From Nocardioides rubriscoriae (GTDB lineage: Bacteria > Actinomycetota > Actinomycetes > Propionibacteriales > Nocardioidaceae), in assembly GCF_008087085.1 (NCBI RefSeq), contig NZ_VIYJ01000003.1:248001-312000 (forward strand): 64,000 nt of DNA, read 5' to 3'. The position numbers and the translations under genes are program-made. The notes under the pieces are model-generated. The model was not told the DNA's origin and made no database searches. It saw only the letters and a list, made by a program, of their open reading frames with translations. The first letter of the stretch is position 1. Every line of letters starts with the position of its first letter. Positions 61,359-64,000 of the stretch are shown here, piece after piece.

Positions 61359-63236
61359 GTGGAGATCGCCCTGCTGCTCGTCGTGCTGGCCGTCAGCGTG
61401 CTCGTGGTCACCGCGCTGGCCGAGCGTGCCGACCTGCCGGCGCCGTTGGTCCTGATCGTGGTGGGCGTCGCGGCGTCGTACGTGCCCGGTGTGCCCGACG
61501 TACGGCTCGAGGCCGAGGTGGTGCTGCTCGGGCTGCTGCCGCCGCTGCTCTACGCGACCGCCATCCAGACGTCGCTGGTCGACTTCAACGCCAACCGGCG
61601 CTCGATCCTGCTGCTCTCGGTCGGGCTGGTCATCTTCACCGCCGCCGGGGTCGCGGTCGTCGTGCACGCGCTGATCCCCGACATCGAGTGGGCGGCCGCC
61701 TTCGCCATCGGCGCCGTCGTCGCGCCGCCGGACGCCGTCGCCGCCACCGCGGTCGGACGCCGGATCGGGCTGCCGCGCCGCATCACCACGATCCTCGAGG
61801 GCGAGTCGCTGCTCAACGACGCGACGGCGCTGGTGGCGCTGCGCACCGCGATCGCCGCTGGTGGGCTGGCCGCCTCCAGCCACGACGAGGTGACGGTGAC
61901 CAGCGTGGCCCTCGACTTCGTCGTCGCCGCCGGCGGGGGCGTCGCGGTCGGGCTGCTCCTCTACGTCGTGGTCGCGCACGTGCGCAAGCGTCTCGACGAC
62001 CCGTTGATCGACACCGCCATCTCGCTGGTCGTCCCGTTCGCGGCGTACGTCGTCGCCGAGGAGATCCACGCCTCGGGCGTCATCGCCGTCGTCGTGGCCG
62101 GGCTCCTGCTCGGGCACCGGGCGCCGGTCCTGCAGTCGGCGCAGAGCCGGATCGCGGAGCGGATGAACTGGCGCACCATCGCGTTCGTCCTCGAGAACGC
62201 CGTGTTCCTGCTGATCGGGCTGCAGGCCGAGACGCTGTTCTCCGACGTCGACACGCGCATGCTGTCGGGCGCCCGGATCGCGCTCGTGTGCGGCCTCACC
62301 CTGGTCGCGGTGATCGTGCTGCGGCTGGTGTGGGTCTTCCCGGCCCGGTTCCTGCTGGTGCGGCCGGGCGTCGACCCCGAGATCCGGCGGCGACCGCCGC
62401 TGGCCTACACGTTCCTGCTCGGCTGGGCCGGCATGCGCGGGGTCGTGACGCTCGCGGCCGCCTTCGTCATCCCCGAGGAGACCGAGTACCGCGAGGTGCT
62501 GCTGCTGATCGCCTTCACCGTCGTGGCCGGCACCCTGATCATCCAGGGGCTCACGCTGCCGATGCTGGCGCGCCGCCTCGAGGTGCCCTCGCCCGACCCG
62601 ATGGACGACGCCCTGGCCCGTGCGACCCTGCTGCAGCAGGCGTCCAAGGCCGGCTTCCGCTACCTCAAGGAGACCGACGTCGACGACGTCCACGGCGTCG
62701 GTGCGCTGATCAAGCAGCGCATCGAGCAGCGCAACTTCGCCGCCTGGGAGCGCCTGGGCACCACCGCCGACGAGGAGACCCCCAGCGAGGTCTACAGCCG
62801 GATCCGGCTCGCGATGATCGAGGCCGAGCGCGAGCGCGTGCTCGAGATCCGGTCGCAGGGCACCACGCCGTCGGTCGTGGTCGCCGAGGTCCTCGCGATG
62901 CTCGACGTCGAGGAGTCGCTGCTCGACAGCGCCACCCAGGACCGCGCCGAGCTGCGCACCTCCTCCGTACGCCGCCCCGGCGAGGAGTGCGAGCACCTCG
63001 AGGCGTCCCCGGTGGTCGAGACCCACACCGACGGCACGTGCCCCAGCTGCGTCGCGATCGGCCACCGCTGGGTGGCGCTGCGCCAGTGCGTGGAGTGCGG
63101 CCACGTCGGCTGCTGCGACTCCTCCCCCGACCGCCACGCCACCGCCCACTTCCACGACACCGGCCACGCCGTGATGCAGTCCGCCGAGCCCGGCGAGGAC
63201 TGGCGCTGGTGCTACGTCCACCACCTCACCGCCTGA
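61359..63236 (+). CDS. CPA1 Na+/H+ antiporter fused to a UBP-type zinc finger
   Basis: A 625-residue protein. Residues 1-410 form about twelve helices with the CPA1 motif GESLLNDATALVA and the AVVAPPDAVAAT segment, so it exchanges Na+ or K+ for H+. A cytoplasmic helical region (about 415-540) follows. Residues 544-625 are a UBP-type zinc finger (CEHLEAS, TCPSCVAIGHRW, RQCVECGHVGCCDSS, HATAHFHDTGHAVM, WCYVHH), the fold that binds ubiquitin tails in eukaryotes. It may sense a bacterial modifier or a protein C-terminus. GTG start 85 bp after menD. Confidence 0.9.
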   Translation: MEIALLLVVLAVSVLVVTALAERADLPAPLVLIVVGVAASYVPGVPDVRLEAEVVLLGLLPPLLYATAIQTSLVDFNANRRSILLLSVGLVIFTAAGVAVVVHALIPDIEWAAAFAIGAVVAPPDAVAATAVGRRIGLPRRITTILEGESLLNDATALVALRTAIAAGGLAASSHDEVTVTSVALDFVVAAGGGVAVGLLLYVVVAHVRKRLDDPLIDTAISLVVPFAAYVVAEEIHASGVIAVVVAGLLLGHRAPVLQSAQSRIAERMNWRTIAFVLENAVFLLIGLQAETLFSDVDTRMLSGARIALVCGLTLVAVIVLRLVWVFPARFLLVRPGVDPEIRRRPPLAYTFLLGWAGMRGVVTLAAAFVIPEETEYREVLLLIAFTVVAGTLIIQGLTLPMLARRLEVPSPDPMDDALARATLLQQASKAGFRYLKETDVDDVHGVGALIKQRIEQRNFAAWERLGTTADEETPSEVYSRIRLAMIEAERERVLEIRSQGTTPSVVVAEVLAMLDVEESLLDSATQDRAELRTSSVRRPGEECEHLEASPVVETHTDGTCPSCVAIGHRWVALRQCVECGHVGCCDSSPDRHATAHFHDTGHAVMQSAEPGEDWRWCYVHHLTA

Positions 63237-63242
63237 CCCCGC

Positions 63243-63310
63243 GATAGTCGTGGACGTTCTGCACGCGAACCGGACTGAAGCCACATCGGTGCAGAAGGTC
63301 CACGACTATC
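63243..63310. repeat. Palindromic repeat between convergent genes (copy 2)
   Basis: A 22-base arm starting GATAGTCGTGGAC (63243-63264) pairs with 63289-63310 at 21 of 22 positions around a 24-base loop that is unrelated to the loop in menD. The right arm supplies the stop codon of the minus-strand SDR gene. It probably acts as a terminator between the antiporter and SDR genes. Confidence 0.85.
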
Positions 63311-64000
63311 GGGGGCGGAGGGCTTGTTCGAGGGTGCGGGGGGCGTGGCCGGTGAGGCGGCGTACGTCGTCGCAGACGGCGGCGCAGGAGCCGTCGGCGA
63401 TCGCGGTATAGGTGCTCACCCAGGCGTCGAGCTGCCAGTCGGGGGCGTCGGGGTAGGCCGCGCGGCGTGAGGCCCAGGCCTCCTCGACGGTCTCGGGCTC
63501 GTAGCGCAGCCGCAGGCCGAGCACCGCGCCCGCGCGCTCGGCGACGTCGTCGAGGGTGAGGGCCTCCGGCCCCGTGAGGGTGTACGTCGCCCCCGCGTGC
63601 GCCGCGGGCTCGCGCAGCACCGCGACCAGGACGTCGGCCACGTCGGCCCGGGCGACCGCGGCCACGGCCCCGTCGCCCGCAGGCCCGCGCAGCGCGCCGT
63701 CGGGCCCGGCGAAGGACGGCAGCACGTCGAGGTAGAAGTTGTCGCGCAGCAGCGTGAAGGCGGTCCCGCTGCTCTCGTGGGCCTCGCGCAGGGCCGCCTC
63801 GGCGTCGTGGTGGTCGCGGGCCAGGGCGAAGGTCGCGTCGGGCGCGGCCCCCACGAACGACGTGTAGACGACGTGACGCACGCCGGCGCGCACGGCCGCG
63901 GCGATGAACGTACGGTGCTCCTCGCGCCGCCGGTCGGACTCGGCCGCCGACACCATGAGCAGCACCTCGACGCCCTCGAGCGCTGCGGTGGCGGCCGCGC
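63306..64000 (-). CDS. NmrA-like SDR/NAD(P)-binding protein, N-terminus outside window
   Basis: The C-terminal about 231 residues of an atypical SDR. Visible features are the strand EGVEVLLMVSAAE, VRHVVYTSFVGAAPDATFALARDHHDAEAALRES (conserved active-site region), FTLLRDNFYLDVL and the ending TYTLTGPEALTLDDVAERAG, all typical of NmrA-like quinone/NADP-binding proteins. The frame is open to the window edge, so the Rossmann start is missing. The last codons and stop lie in the palindromic repeat. Confidence 0.85.
   Translation of the reverse strand, partial: AAATAALEGVEVLLMVSAAESDRRREEHRTFIAAAVRAGVRHVVYTSFVGAAPDATFALARDHHDAEAALREAHESSGTAFTLLRDNFYLDVLPSFAGPDGALRGPAGDGAVAAVARADVADVLVAVLREPAAHAGATYTLTGPEALTLDDVAERAGAVLGLRLRYEPETVEEAWASRRAAYPDAPDWQLDAWVSTYTAIADGSCAAVCDDVRRLTGHAPRTLEQALRPR

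Overview
The window is a very GC-rich chromosomal segment of an actinobacterium, most likely a Nocardioides-type member of the Propionibacteriales. The support is the gene content: Lsr2, ClpC, a mycothiol-linked Rv2466c-type oxidoreductase, a DUF4229 protein, a BldN/RsbN pair, bS22, and system-II cytochrome c maturation beside menaquinone genes. GTG starts and 4-base ATGA/GTGA overlaps are common. The genus is inferred. No insertion sequence, phage gene, CRISPR array, rRNA or tRNA was recognised.

From 0 to 13.3 kb lie conserved housekeeping genes: nadC (partial), coaX, lsr2, clpC, mutY, and the radA-disA pair. As I recall it, M. tuberculosis keeps a similar block (coaX-lysS-lsr2-clpC1 ... mutY ... 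disA-radA). Here a two-component system and a VapBC-like toxin-antitoxin pair sit between lsr2 and clpC, and an ECF42 sigma/YCII operon follows clpC. From 13.4 to 16.8 kb is accessory material: a LacI regulator, a lipoprotein with relaxed codon use, a cluster of degenerate palindromic repeats, a methyltransferase and a glyoxalase-like protein.

From 16.8 to 37.2 kb a second conserved frame resumes: an Rv0495c-position Cys-rich protein, ppx, a sugar-phosphate isomerase, proC, an Rv0500A-type HTH, bS22, a GalE2-like SDR and a PlsC-like acyltransferase. Inserted blocks carry a secreted protein, a second two-component system, an MMPL transporter, proline dehydrogenase, a redox protein, a 51-residue secreted peptide, a haloalkane dehalogenase-like enzyme with TetR, trpS with a Trp-Trp leader peptide, a DUF885 peptidase and a PIG-V-like mannosyltransferase.

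From 37.3 to 39.4 kb is a BldN-like sigma factor with its RsbN-like (DUF5667) anti-sigma factor. A HAD phosphatase, an acyl-CoA ligase and a small redox protein follow. The rex-hemA-hemC-cobA/hemD-hemB operon, with a Rex-type operator on its promoter, and then hemL provide the C5 tetrapyrrole pathway from glutamyl-tRNA to uroporphyrinogen III. From 51.3 to 55.9 kb a phosphatase, TlpA, CcdA, ResB and CcsB form the cytochrome c maturation operon. From 56.7 to 61.3 kb are menA, menE, menC and menD for menaquinone. The segment therefore groups respiratory cofactors (haem, cytochrome c, quinone) near a redox sensor. The end carries a Na+/H+ antiporter fused to a UBP zinc finger and a partial SDR gene.

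The most unusual signals are non-coding. A hairpin repeat occurs twice, once inside menD as translated sequence. An inverted pair of 36-nt REP-like units shows compensatory changes. Two promoters with identical spacing (CGTAAC-N17-CGTTG) precede the rsbN-like gene and a lytic transglycosylase gene and predict a BldN regulon. The trpS attenuator, an overlapping hairpin pair inside the hem operon, and a small secreted peptide with its own structured leader also stand out.
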